Part shown: positions 18,237 to 26,657 of the stretch, one piece after another
Position numbering within the stretch: the first letter of the stretch is position 1
Layout of the letters: each line of letters opens with the position of its first letter
Origin: Glaciecola flavus
GTDB taxonomy: Bacteria; Pseudomonadota; Gammaproteobacteria; Enterobacterales; Alteromonadaceae
NCBI RefSeq assembly: GCF_042646125.1
Contig: NZ_JBHRSW010000004.1
Location: 124,001-188,000, forward strand
Direction of reading: 5' to 3'
DNA length: 64,000 bases
Made by a program: the position numbers and the translations under genes
Notes under the pieces: generated by a model
Told to the model about the DNA's origin: nothing
What the model saw: the letters and a program-made list of their open reading frames with translations, nothing else
Databases searched by the model: none

Positions 18237-18801
18237 TATGAGCGAGAGTGAGTTTGCACAATCAATCGTGGAGCGGATCATTGCTGGAGATGCTAAGGCC
18301 GAAAAAGAAATGGTCAAACGATATCAGCGTGGCCTGATGTTTATGCTTCGCAAACGAAGTGGCGACGAACACCTAGCCGCCGATGTATCTCAAGACACTT
18401 GGCGCTTAGTGATTGAAAAAGTAAGACAAGGCCAATTAAAAGACCCCAAAAAGCTGTCTGCCTTTATTGTCCAAATTGGCAAGAATCAGTTGATTATGCA
18501 TTATCGCCGACCCGAAGCAAAAAAAACGGACAGCTTAGATGAAACACAGACTCGTGCAATGGAAGCCACTGAACAGCCCGAAAAAGTACTAGAAAACCAC
18601 AACTTGGCTTTGATGGTGAGATCCGTGATTGGCGAGCTTAATACTCCCAGAGACCGCGAGCTTATATTTCGTTTTTTTATCGACGAACAAGAGAAACATG
18701 TCATCTGTCACGAACTTGATTTAGACAAAGTGCATTTTGACCGAGTGTTGTACCGAGCCAAACAACGATTTAAGCAACTGTGGGATTCGCAGTTTAATTA
18801 A
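18229..18801 (+). CDS. ECF-like RNA polymerase sigma factor
   Basis: A 190-residue sigma-70 family protein. Region 2 spans about 10-90 (IIAGDAKAEKEMVKRYQ, ADVSQDTWRLVIEKV, FIVQIGKNQLIMHYRR). Region 4 (about 128-185) is a helix-turn-helix ending in DRVLYRAKQRFKQLW. It lacks regions 1 and 3, as ECF factors do. The ATG overlaps the CHAT gene by eight bases with GGGAG eight bases upstream; an ATG three codons later is possible. Co-translation with a CHAT protease and a following membrane anti-sigma-like protein implies a single signalling unit. Target promoters are unknown. Confidence 0.9.
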   Translation: MDNMSESEFAQSIVERIIAGDAKAEKEMVKRYQRGLMFMLRKRSGDEHLAADVSQDTWRLVIEKVRQGQLKDPKKLSAFIVQIGKNQLIMHYRRPEAKKTDSLDETQTRAMEATEQPEKVLENHNLALMVRSVIGELNTPRDRELIFRFFIDEQEKHVICHELDLDKVHFDRVLYRAKQRFKQLWDSQFN

Positions 18802-18948
18802 ATGGTGTTGACCGTGGAAGATTATATCTAACAGATGCAGCACCAGTGATGATACAAAAAATTATTACCAAGTGATGAGAGTTTTTCTTGTTCACGTACA
18901 CCAAAAAATTAAATACGACAAACGGATTTGTTGTAGTGGAGACACACT

Positions 18949-19611
18949 TTGAATCAAAATGAAAAAATTGAACGATACATACTTAATAAGATGAGTGAAG
19001 AAGAGGCGAGTGAATTTGAAGCCTATTATTTGTCTAACGAAGCTTGTATTGAACAACTAGAATTAAGCGAAAGGCTGTACAGAGGTATCAAACTCATTAC
19101 CCCTGAGCTTGATCGTGAAGACGAACTGTTAGGATCTAAGCGTGCCAATACTAGCCAAGCTTTTTGGCAAAAAAATGTGCCTGTTTGGTCTATTGCCGCC
19201 ATGTTTATGCTGTTGTTACTACCAAATGTTTGGTATCTCAGCAAAATGGATGGTAGCTACCAAGATATACAAGTCGTCAATATCGATCTGTCTAGCGTGC
19301 GCGGCACAACAAGTGACGTGATAGATATATACCGAACAAATAAACAAACGGTTTTGGCTACGTATATCGATAGAGAAGCACCACATTTGCAATTTGAACA
19401 ATATGGTTTTTCACTTACACCAATTGGTAAACAAGTGCCTGAGATTCAAGTGCTAGACGCGGAGATTTCACCGGACGATATGCTGTATATAAATCTAAAG
19501 GGAGTGGCTCCTGAAAACTATTCCTTAAAGATTTTTGGCCTGTCGGAAAGCTCTGACAAGGCGCTAATAAAAGAAACACAGATTAATTTAATACAACAGA
19601 AGGAAGGGTAA
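18949..19611 (+). CDS. Single-pass membrane anti-sigma-like protein
   Basis: A 220-residue protein with TTG start (GGAG seven bases upstream). Residues 1-50 (KIERYILNKMSEEEASEFEAYY, then ELSERLYRGIKLI) resemble the helical N-terminus of anti-sigma factors that bind sigma in the cytoplasm, but there is no Cys/His zinc motif. One transmembrane helix is at about 78-98. Residues 101-220 form a predicted extracytoplasmic beta-rich domain. The position after the sigma gene supports the call. If correct, its periplasmic part is exposed to the secreted CHAT protein. A 147-bp gap precedes it, so it may also have its own promoter. Confidence 0.75.
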   Translation: MNQNEKIERYILNKMSEEEASEFEAYYLSNEACIEQLELSERLYRGIKLITPELDREDELLGSKRANTSQAFWQKNVPVWSIAAMFMLLLLPNVWYLSKMDGSYQDIQVVNIDLSSVRGTTSDVIDIYRTNKQTVLATYIDREAPHLQFEQYGFSLTPIGKQVPEIQVLDAEISPDDMLYINLKGVAPENYSLKIFGLSESSDKALIKETQINLIQQKEG

Positions 19612-19612
19612 G

Positions 19613-20173
19613 ATGGATCAACTTATTAAACAAATCACGCACAGTCGTTCTTTTTCAAGGGATTACCAAAAACTTATTTTGGAGCTAATAAAAGCCAACC
19701 CTTGCTTAACGTCAGGATTATGCCGTTCTGCTCGTTTGGTAGATATTCATTCTAGCTTTAATGACGATCCTTACCAAATTCTTCATGATCCTGCGATACC
19801 TGATTGGGAATACAAAAAGTTCTCAGTAGATTTAGTAAATGTGGCGGGCTCTGATATCGACATTGATATTACTTTTTTATCTAGCTCTCCACAAGTAACA
19901 CGCTCACCAAACAAACCCACAGAGGTCTACTGTACAGACTTCGGTACACTGCTAGTTTACAGTTACCCCAAACATATTCTTGTATTGTTTATTTGTGACC
20001 CAAACGGAAGAAACGATTGCTGGTTTTTCTATTTAAATCTACCAAACATACCCTTTAATCCAGATGATATTGAAAACTTTTTAAACAGTATATTATCAAG
20101 CTATGAAAGCATAGATTCTGAATATGACATCGAAAGGATGCCCAGATATTCTGGGGGAACAGGTCGAGATTAA
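19613..20173 (+). CDS. Hypothetical protein, last gene of CHAT-sigma cassette
   Basis: A 186-residue protein of no recognised family. It starts one base after the stop of the anti-sigma-like gene with GGAAGGG upstream, so it is translated from the same message. No signal peptide or membrane helix is evident. The middle is hydrophobic and beta-rich (TLLVYSYPKHILVLFICDP), with several Cys residues (about 56, 62, 130s-150s). The C-terminal tail is acidic, then ends in a flexible GGTGRD. It could be a substrate, effector or accessory factor of the cassette; nothing in the sequence decides. Confidence 0.75.
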   Translation: MDQLIKQITHSRSFSRDYQKLILELIKANPCLTSGLCRSARLVDIHSSFNDDPYQILHDPAIPDWEYKKFSVDLVNVAGSDIDIDITFLSSSPQVTRSPNKPTEVYCTDFGTLLVYSYPKHILVLFICDPNGRNDCWFFYLNLPNIPFNPDDIENFLNSILSSYESIDSEYDIERMPRYSGGTGRD

Positions 20174-20220
20174 TTCAGCCCTTAATTCTTTCAGTCAACT
20201 ATTGGTTGGTAACAAAGAAA

Positions 20221-20249
20221 AAGGGAGACGATCCAAGTCTCCCTTTTAA
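20221..20249. terminator. Bidirectional rho-independent terminator
   Basis: AAGGGAGAC (20221-20229) pairs with GTCTCCCTT (20237-20245) around a seven-base loop, with A-rich sequence on the left and T-rich on the right. It separates the convergent CHAT cassette and glnS. Confidence 0.9.
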
Positions 20250-20258
20250 CTATAAAAA

Positions 20259-21947
20259 CTAGGGTGTACTTTGCTCTACCTTGGCCCAAGTGTCTCGCAG
20301 CTCTACCGTTCGGTTAAATACTAATTTCTCAGCCGTGCTGTCTTTGTCGGCACAAAAATAGCCCTGACGCTCAAACTGATAAGACTGCAAGGTACTGAGA
20401 TCTTTTTCCAATACTTCAGCCAATGCATGCTCGACTTTGGCCTGCTTAACAAGCAAGGAATCAGGGTTAATACAAGCAGCAAAGTTTTCTTCACCTGCAG
20501 GGTTCGCGACGGTAAATAAGCGATCGTACAAACGGATTTCTGCATCACGCGCATGCTCAGCACTTACCCAGTGAATCACACCTTTAACCTTACGTCCGTC
20601 GGCAGGATCTTTACCGAGTGTGTCCGCATCATAACTGCAAAATATGGTGGTGATATTGCCATCTGCGTCTTTTTCCACCCTATTCGCTTTTACCACGTAA
20701 GCGTTACGAAGCCTGACTTCCTTTTCTAATACCAGTCTTTTAAACTTCTTGTTAGCCGATTCTCTAAAGTCTTCTTGTTCAATGTAAATTTCTTTTGTGA
20801 AAGCAATTTTTCTGCAGCCCATTTCTGGATTATTGGGGTGGTTTGGTGCATCCAACCATTCCACATGCGCATCATCGAGGTTTTCAATCACCAGTTTAAC
20901 AGGCTCTAAAACAGCCATTCTTCGCGGCGCATTCACATTTAATTCGTCGCGAATACAGGCTTCTAACATGCTCATTTCAACCATGTTTTCCATTTTTGTC
21001 ACGCCAATACGACGACAAAATTCGCGCACGGCACTGGCGGTATAACCCCTACGACGAAGACCTGCAACAGTGGGCATTCTCGGATCATCCCAGCCACTCA
21101 CATGCGACTCTTCTACCAGTTGAATCAACTTGCGCTTACTTAAAACCGTGTATTCAAGGTTTAAACGACTAAATTCGTACTGATGCGGAACTGAAGCTAC
21201 CGACACATTTTCAATCACCCAATCATAAAGCCTGCGGTTGTCTTGAAACTCTAAGGAGCACAATGAGTGCGTAATGCCTTCAATGGCGTCCGACAAGCAA
21301 TGCGTAAAATCGTACATGGGGTAAATGCACCACTTATCACCTGTTTGATGGTGGTGAGCAAATTTAACGCGATATAGGACAGGATCTCGCATACACATAA
21401 ATGGAGAGGCCATATCAATCTTTGCACGCAAGCTACATTGCCCTTCTTGATATTCCCCATTTTTCATTTTTTCGAAATGCGCAAGGTTCTCTTCGATACT
21501 GGTATCACGATAGGGACTGTTTACTCCGGGCGCAGTTAAGGTCCCTCGCATTTCGCGTACTTGTTCCTGCGAACTAAAATCGACGTAGGCCAACCCTTTT
21601 TCAATCAGCTCTAGTGCATATCCATAGAGTGCATCAAAATAGTCAGACGAATAACGTTCTTTACCTTCCCATTGATAACCCAACCATTGCACGTCTTGCT
21701 TAATTGAATTCACATAATCAATGTTTTCTTTCTCGGGATTGGTGTCATCAAAACGTAAATTACAAGTGCCTTTGTAGTCCTGCGCAATATCAAAATTTAA
21801 ACAAATTGACTTTGCATGACCGATATGAAGGTAACCGTTGGGTTCGGGTGGAAAACGGGTAGCAACCGTGTCGTGAAGACCAGAAGCTAAGTCTTTATCA
21901 ATGATTTGACGGATAAAGTTGGTCGGACGTGAGGCAGTCTCGGCCAT
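20259..21947 (-). CDS. glnS: Glutaminyl-tRNA synthetase
   Basis: A 562-residue class I aminoacyl-tRNA synthetase that charges tRNA-Gln. The HIGH motif is in GYLHIGHAKS (about 36-45) and the KMSKS-equivalent is VLSKRKL (about 268). The full-length C-terminal anticodon-binding beta-barrels are present and end with VFNRTVELRDTWAKV. Start with AAGGA upstream. Monocistronic, sharing a bidirectional terminator with the CHAT cassette. Confidence 0.98.
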   Translation of the reverse strand: MAETASRPTNFIRQIIDKDLASGLHDTVATRFPPEPNGYLHIGHAKSICLNFDIAQDYKGTCNLRFDDTNPEKENIDYVNSIKQDVQWLGYQWEGKERYSSDYFDALYGYALELIEKGLAYVDFSSQEQVREMRGTLTAPGVNSPYRDTSIEENLAHFEKMKNGEYQEGQCSLRAKIDMASPFMCMRDPVLYRVKFAHHHQTGDKWCIYPMYDFTHCLSDAIEGITHSLCSLEFQDNRRLYDWVIENVSVASVPHQYEFSRLNLEYTVLSKRKLIQLVEESHVSGWDDPRMPTVAGLRRRGYTASAVREFCRRIGVTKMENMVEMSMLEACIRDELNVNAPRRMAVLEPVKLVIENLDDAHVEWLDAPNHPNNPEMGCRKIAFTKEIYIEQEDFRESANKKFKRLVLEKEVRLRNAYVVKANRVEKDADGNITTIFCSYDADTLGKDPADGRKVKGVIHWVSAEHARDAEIRLYDRLFTVANPAGEENFAACINPDSLLVKQAKVEHALAEVLEKDLSTLQSYQFERQGYFCADKDSTAEKLVFNRTVELRDTWAKVEQSTP

Positions 21948-22007
21948 ATAACGCTATTCCTTATTCTGTTGTTTATTTTGCAGTATAACACTAGAGGGTC
22001 TGCGCTA

Positions 22008-22571
22008 TCATGTGGTTTTTTTAATTTCAGCAGGTATACCGGCAACTAAGGTATTGGGCGGCACATCTTTGGTGACAACGGCACCCGCGGCGACCACTGC
22101 ATTATCGCCGATATTTACGCCATCTAGGATTTTGGCGCCCATGCCTATCCACACATTGTTACCAATATGGATAGGCTTGGCTGTTTCTAGGCCTTTTTTT
22201 CTTAATTCGGGATCGAGGGGGTGGCTTGCGGTAGAGATAAGCACACCTGGTGCCAGCATGACATCATCACCAAAAATGACTGGCGCAGCATCAAGTATCA
22301 CGACGCCATGATTGGCGTAAAAGTTTTTCCCTGTAAATATATTGTAGCCATAGTCACAATAAAAATCTGGCTCTATCCATGCCCCTTTCGTTTCTCCAAA
22401 CAAAGACTTAATTAATTTCCTGCTATTTTTTCTGTCATCAAGGTCATGCTGATTAAAACGCTGACATATACGTTTAGCCTGCGCGCGCTCATTTTGCAGT
22501 GTTTTGTCACTCGGAAAGTACAAGGCACCACTCAACATTTTTTCTTTTTCAGTTAGCGTTTGCTTGGTCAT
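22008..22571 (-). CDS. Maltose/galactoside O-acetyltransferase family (Maa-like)
   Basis: A 187-residue left-handed beta-helix acetyltransferase: N-terminal Maa domain (EKEKMLSGALYFPSDKTL), then hexapeptide repeats (VVILDAAPVIFGDDVMLAPGV, IGNNVWIGMGAKIL, VNIGDNAVVAAGAVVTKDV) and the ending NTLVAGIPAEI. The active His is in TASHPLDP. It transfers acetyl from acetyl-CoA to sugars. The ATG at 22571 avoids overlap with the upstream gene (stop at 22579). A longer frame to 22628 adds a Cys-containing segment (CKICGKK) that overlaps that gene and is probably not real. The two genes are adjacent on the same strand. Confidence 0.9.
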   Translation of the reverse strand: MTKQTLTEKEKMLSGALYFPSDKTLQNERAQAKRICQRFNQHDLDDRKNSRKLIKSLFGETKGAWIEPDFYCDYGYNIFTGKNFYANHGVVILDAAPVIFGDDVMLAPGVLISTASHPLDPELRKKGLETAKPIHIGNNVWIGMGAKILDGVNIGDNAVVAAGAVVTKDVPPNTLVAGIPAEIKKTT

Positions 22572-22578
22572 ACTGGAA

Positions 22579-24015
22579 TCAGCTTTTTTTCCACAAATTT
22601 TGCAATCTAGTGTAACTGAAAAACTCATGTGGATTCCAATAACTGGGTATCAAATCCAGTGTTTTTCTCTCTTCAAAATTTGATACTAATTTTTGTAAAA
22701 TCTCATTTAATCGCTCCGGTTTTATTGTCTCAAGTCGCTTTTTGGCCACTTTAAAATAGAGGTTACTCTGTTTGCCAACCGTAAATACTGAGCCGGTTGC
22801 TATAAATGTCAGTTTTTTTGTTGCTATGCGACATAGAGGCTCGTGGGGATCGCTAGGGTTGAGCCCAGTTACGATGGCATATTCATAGCTATCAACTTGC
22901 TTTGTATCCGCTGGGATATAAGTAATACCAAAGCCTTGAGGGAAGTGACCAACAATATCTAGCAATTTATTCGCTACCATCTTACTGACAGCACCTTTTT
23001 CAGCAGCGTTCAACACAACTGTCGCCGCTTTAGACAAGTCCATATAATCGAAGTTTGGCTTTGACGAAAACACAATCGAGGTATAGATCTGCGGTATTTT
23101 GATCAGGTTTCCAATCCCCCCCTCTGGATTGAGGGCTTTTATCAATAGGGTGCGCGTAAAAGCCAAGCGTTGTTGCTGCTCTTTTTCAAATTGAGATTTT
23201 TCATCTTTAGAGTTTCCAATATATTGATCTTTACCAAGCCCCAGCGTGATGTAATCGAGTGTGCGCTCATAGTTTATTTTCAATAAAGCTTTTCTCTCTT
23301 CCACGTTTAATACGCGAAACTCATCTAAACTGCCGTCCTCTCCCTTTAATATTTTTTGTGCATCGGGGTGTAACAAACCGACATCTTGAAAAATCGCCGC
23401 AAGCACAACGGGCGCGACGATTTCTTGTTGAAAGGGTGTCATTTCACCTTCAATCCCTGAATAACGCTGCTCAGGTTCAAACTTGTTTACCACGTACTCA
23501 TTATTAAAATCGCCGTCAAAAAGCAGCTTATCCAATAAGCGACAAGCCACGACAGCCTTATACAAAGGCTTGAAGCGCTGATGCAATTTACGCAAACTTT
23601 TTCCTTCGCAAGGCGACATGAGTTGTAGTGTCCCAAGCACGCGAGCGCTATTTATCTGTGTTTTATCCCAGTTATCACCCTCGCTGAGTTGAAGTAGGTT
23701 CTGGCAAACTTGGTTCACACTGGACAGGCGGGCCAATCTGGCCTTATTTCTCTCGTGAATTAAAGCTTTAAAAGAATGTTCAAGCGCTTTCAATTTCTCG
23801 ACGTTTTCGCTTGTTTCAAGTGAAGTGGTTGAAGCTTTTAATTCTGTGAGTTCACGCTTTAGGGATGTGAGTTCTACTTTTTCTTTTTCAGCATTTTTAA
23901 AATAATGTTCTGCTTGTTTGAATAGCGACTGATATGAAGCATCACTGCTACAAATACTCTCGACTAAATCAGTAATTGATTTTGTGAAAAATGACTTCCC
24001 CGTTGGGCCGTGCAT
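22579..24015 (-). CDS. Degenerate HD-domain (HD-GYP-like) hypothetical protein
   Basis: A 478-residue cytoplasmic protein with an N-terminal coiled-coil (about 40-95, rich in Glu/Lys/Leu) followed by a region resembling an HD-GYP phosphodiesterase fold. In place of the metal-binding HD and downstream motifs it reads VVLAAIFQDVGLLHPDAQKI and NYERTLDYITLGLG, so the catalytic ligands are not preserved. The C-terminal third (YAIVTGLNPSDPHEPLCRIATKKLTFI) looks like the end of such proteins. It may be a non-catalytic c-di-GMP-pathway relative, but that is inference. Eight bases separate it from the acetyltransferase gene. Confidence 0.75.
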   Translation of the reverse strand: MHGPTGKSFFTKSITDLVESICSSDASYQSLFKQAEHYFKNAEKEKVELTSLKRELTELKASTTSLETSENVEKLKALEHSFKALIHERNKARLARLSSVNQVCQNLLQLSEGDNWDKTQINSARVLGTLQLMSPCEGKSLRKLHQRFKPLYKAVVACRLLDKLLFDGDFNNEYVVNKFEPEQRYSGIEGEMTPFQQEIVAPVVLAAIFQDVGLLHPDAQKILKGEDGSLDEFRVLNVEERKALLKINYERTLDYITLGLGKDQYIGNSKDEKSQFEKEQQQRLAFTRTLLIKALNPEGGIGNLIKIPQIYTSIVFSSKPNFDYMDLSKAATVVLNAAEKGAVSKMVANKLLDIVGHFPQGFGITYIPADTKQVDSYEYAIVTGLNPSDPHEPLCRIATKKLTFIATGSVFTVGKQSNLYFKVAKKRLETIKPERLNEILQKLVSNFEERKTLDLIPSYWNPHEFFSYTRLQNLWKKS

Positions 24016-24225
24016 GCCACCACCGACTAATATTGACTAAAAAACCTAAGGCGTTTATGCGAAACACTTGCCTTTGTGACGCTACACCGCAAACAAAGAC
24101 ACACGAGCCTCCAGAACAGGAGAACGCCTATTATCTTAACGGCCACCTAAGATAAAAGCTTAATTGCTCCGAATTTAGCATGGGACATGTCGCTCTCTGC
24201 TGCACAAGTTCCTCTCAATGTGAGG

Positions 24226-24380
24226 TGCCCCCAGTGTAATATCTCCAAGTAAGCACGAGCACACAGCAAAGCCAAAAACGCAAGGATGCCTTTTTGGAGT
24301 GCCCATGGATGGGTTTACGACGACTTTGCTGTGTGCTCGTGCTTACTTGGAGACGTTACAAGGCGTTACACTGGGGCATC
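24226..24380. repeat. Long inverted repeat with branched head (MITE-like)
   Basis: Two arms contain a perfect 30-bp inverted core: 24242-24271 and 24324-24353. Outer parts also pair (TGCCCC..AGTGTAA on the left, TTACACTGGGGCA on the right), with an extra roughly ten bases in the right arm that look like a small internal duplication (TAACG twice). The 52-base centre holds CCAAAAA/TTTTTGG and CCCAT/ATGGG mini-hairpins, so transcripts would form a cloverleaf-like structure. No reading frame lies inside. It sits in a 400-bp gene-free gap (24016-24422); bases 24016-24225 show no gene or other recognisable element. Confidence 0.85.
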
Positions 24381-24422
24381 GCACATTTAAAAAAACCTTC
24401 CAAATCGAATCGGCGTTATCTG

Positions 24423-25313
24423 TTATTTACTGGCCAAAGCTTGAAAGGAATTCAAAACTTGCCATCCTTCTGTAGCTGGGTTGTGAAAACCCAGTTGGCG
24501 ATAAAGGCGCTTAATTTCTCCACTCTTTTCAAGCTCTCTAATTCCGTGACCTATCGATTTTACAAGGCCTTTATCATCTCTTCTTTTTTTTGAGAACACT
24601 AATACTCGGCTTTCAGGAATGATCACTTTGACACCCTCTATGGGCATCATTTGTGCACCATGTAAGTCCAACGTTAGCTGCCCTCCTTGAGGAAACTCAT
24701 GAAGCGTAAAATCACCACGTCCTGCCTCCAAGACCTTAACCAAAGAATCATATCGTAAAGTCGACACCACTCTGTCACTGATATCATTGAGAATTTGCCA
24801 ATCGTGCTTCCAGCTTTTTATTGTCACGCCAGTATAATCATCAAGCTTACTCGTCTTTTGTCCTTTTACCAAAGGGTGTCCAGCAAGCGCATAAATGCCT
24901 TTTTCAAAATCGCCTACCGCCAACACAGGCGAACTAACATGCACCAAACTATCGTTTATGTCAGACAGCCAGACACTTTCAGCCATTGTGTCAACCAGTC
25001 CATCTTCAACCATTCGCAACGATCGGTAGTAACTGGGTGATTCCACCAATTGAATGGAGTAATCAATATTTTGCATGTCTAAGGCCGAGCAGATGATCAT
25101 GATATCGACAGGAGGCCGCTCTATTTGCTCCTCGTATTTACGCAGTTTTTGACAAATATCACCTTCGACTAATTCAGGATGGAATTTAAGAACAGCACTG
25201 TTGATCGCAATTTTTAGTTCGATTGTTTGAGTTGTGTTGGGAACAATAACTGAGTGAGCGTAAACACGAGGAATACACCATATCGCGCACAGACAAAAGA
25301 TACTCAGTCTCAG
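24423..25313 (-). CDS. Extracytoplasmic solute-binding-like (SBP_bac_3) protein, start unresolved
   Basis: The first ATG in frame (25100) gives 225 aa, but coding-like sequence continues upstream: ELKIAINSAVLKFHPELVEG resembles the first strand of a periplasmic binding domain, preceded by a hydrophobic stretch ending VYA-HS that looks like a signal peptide. Between 25100 and the upstream stop (near 25424) no ATG, GTG or TTG occurs in frame. I extend to a CTG at 25313 only as the simplest choice. Downstream the protein has the two-lobe pattern of amino-acid-binding proteins (ESPSYYRSLRMVEDGLVD, YDSLVKVLEAGRGDFTL, IRELEKSGEIKRLYRQLGF). It may be a gene that lost its start; a repeat scar lies at 25413-25423. 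Confidence 0.6.
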   Translation of the reverse strand: MRLSIFCLCAIWCIPRVYAHSVIVPNTTQTIELKIAINSAVLKFHPELVEGDICQKLRKYEEQIERPPVDIMIICSALDMQNIDYSIQLVESPSYYRSLRMVEDGLVDTMAESVWLSDINDSLVHVSSPVLAVGDFEKGIYALAGHPLVKGQKTSKLDDYTGVTIKSWKHDWQILNDISDRVVSTLRYDSLVKVLEAGRGDFTLHEFPQGGQLTLDLHGAQMMPIEGVKVIIPESRVLVFSKKRRDDKGLVKSIGHGIRELEKSGEIKRLYRQLGFHNPATEGWQVLNSFQALASK

Positions 25314-25423
25314 GCATAAGCTAGTTAAAACATCGCGTCTTAAGCAAAGAAGGGTTTTGGCTAATTGTATAACTCGAACGAATAAATTAATAACGCGATT
25401 GCTCCCAACTAGTAGAGGCTGTT

Positions 25424-25746
25424 ACAAGAAAGCATCCACTGCTGGTTACATGCTAATTCAGACTGTATAGATGGCTATCATCAACAGCTAAAAAGAATAT
25501 AGCGATATGAAATTAGCGATTCATACTTAAATCTAAGGCAATAGTTTAGTATTTTTCGGGAAAATGGTAAAGCGTCTTAGCCACCCTGCATTAATGCAGG
25601 CGCAGCGAGGATATACAGGCACTGGGTATATGGCGGCACGCATTCTGCGTTTTGTCTATGCTTACGCTGTAGCTTATAAGCAAATAAAAAATTAATGATA
25701 TTAAGGGCTTGTACTGACAATTTCACAAGCCCCAAGCAATCCTCAA
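25424..25746. other. Gene-free gap with palindrome and weak terminator
   Basis: No convincing gene. It contains a perfect 16-bp palindrome CCTGCATTAATGCAGG at 25585-25600. Nearer the right end is a stem GGGCTTGT (25705-25712) / ACAAGCCC (25725-25732), which could end transcription of the BPSS1780-type gene but lacks a strong U-tract. Confidence 0.5.
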
Positions 25747-26538
25747 TTACAAATCGTTTTCAGATGATTTTAAATAAATATCCTGATAAGCAGCGTGGAT
25801 AGATGCATACGCTATTGGTACGACAACCAAAAACCCCAGAAACAGTGGAAGTGCAGCGATAATCATAAGCACGAACATCACAACGCCATATACTAAAAAA
25901 GGCAAAATGTTTTTTAAACAGCCAAAAAAACTTGCTTTCATAGCGGCAACAACAGGCATATCTTGCAGAACAATTAAAGCCGGTGCGAACCAAACAGCCA
26001 TAAAGAGCGGGATCATAAGTGCGAATACAATCAGCATATTCAACATAAATGACATAAAATCAAAACTTTCAGGTACAGTATCCGCCCCTGCAAACATAAG
26101 ATCGAAATAAACCTTTCCGACAAATATAAATACAATTGCGATAGAGACTAAGCCCACCAGAACAGACAAGCCCAATAGTTGCCCAAACTTGTTTTTAAAG
26201 CCCGCAAACAAATAGTTGACATCCATCTTTTCGCCTTGAGAAACTGCTTGGCATCCAAGCATCAGCCCCCCCATCCAAACATAAGTGGTAAACATTTGTA
26301 CCAGCGAGCCAATGATTGGAATAATACTGATCAATATCATTATGACAAAACCAACTAACATTGTCACAAGCCAAGGCCCAGGGGACGCTTTAAAATTTTG
26401 ATAGCCAGACGAAATCCAGTTGACTCCACTACCCGTTGGTCGACTTTGTGGTCCAATGTAAGTCGACGCCATCGATGGGTCTGTTGGTATTTCAAGATCA
26501 GCTTCTGGGGCTTGGAATGGGTTGTTATTTTCTTCCAT
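25747..26538 (-). CDS. BPSS1780-family polytopic membrane protein
   Basis: A 263-residue inner-membrane protein with a soluble, proline-containing N-terminus (NNPFQAPEADLE, typical of the family) and about five to six transmembrane helices from residue 55 on. The motifs WFAPALIVLQDMPVVAAMKASF and the final IAYASIHAAYQDIYLK are characteristic. No enzymatic function is known. ATG with AAGGAAGTG upstream. Transcribed alone; a MITE-like element lies upstream of its promoter region. Confidence 0.85.
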   Translation of the reverse strand: MEENNNPFQAPEADLEIPTDPSMASTYIGPQSRPTGSGVNWISSGYQNFKASPGPWLVTMLVGFVIMILISIIPIIGSLVQMFTTYVWMGGLMLGCQAVSQGEKMDVNYLFAGFKNKFGQLLGLSVLVGLVSIAIVFIFVGKVYFDLMFAGADTVPESFDFMSFMLNMLIVFALMIPLFMAVWFAPALIVLQDMPVVAAMKASFFGCLKNILPFLVYGVVMFVLMIIAALPLFLGFLVVVPIAYASIHAAYQDIYLKSSENDL

Positions 26539-26657
26539 ATATTCACTTCCTTATTGAGGTTTTCATGTGGTTTATGCCTACCAGTGAATAGGCATTAGTT
26601 GTTAAACTGAACTGCGCTTTGCTGAACAGTATAATCCTTTCTTTTTTTGCAAGATAC

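Noticed and set aside
14913..20173. Type III-E CRISPR (gRAMP/TPR-CHAT) locus
   Set aside because: No CRISPR array and no Cas7-fusion gene are present, and the CHAT protein has a signal-like N-terminus; only the CHAT-sigma pairing is shared.
22572..22628. Extended N-terminus with CKICGKK on the acetyltransferase
   Set aside because: It overlaps the end of the upstream gene and is not part of the Maa family N-terminus.
24226..24380. Retron msr-msd or other reverse-transcriptase-linked element
   Set aside because: The branched hairpin resembles an msd fold, but no reverse transcriptase gene lies nearby; a MITE-like repeat is the simpler reading.
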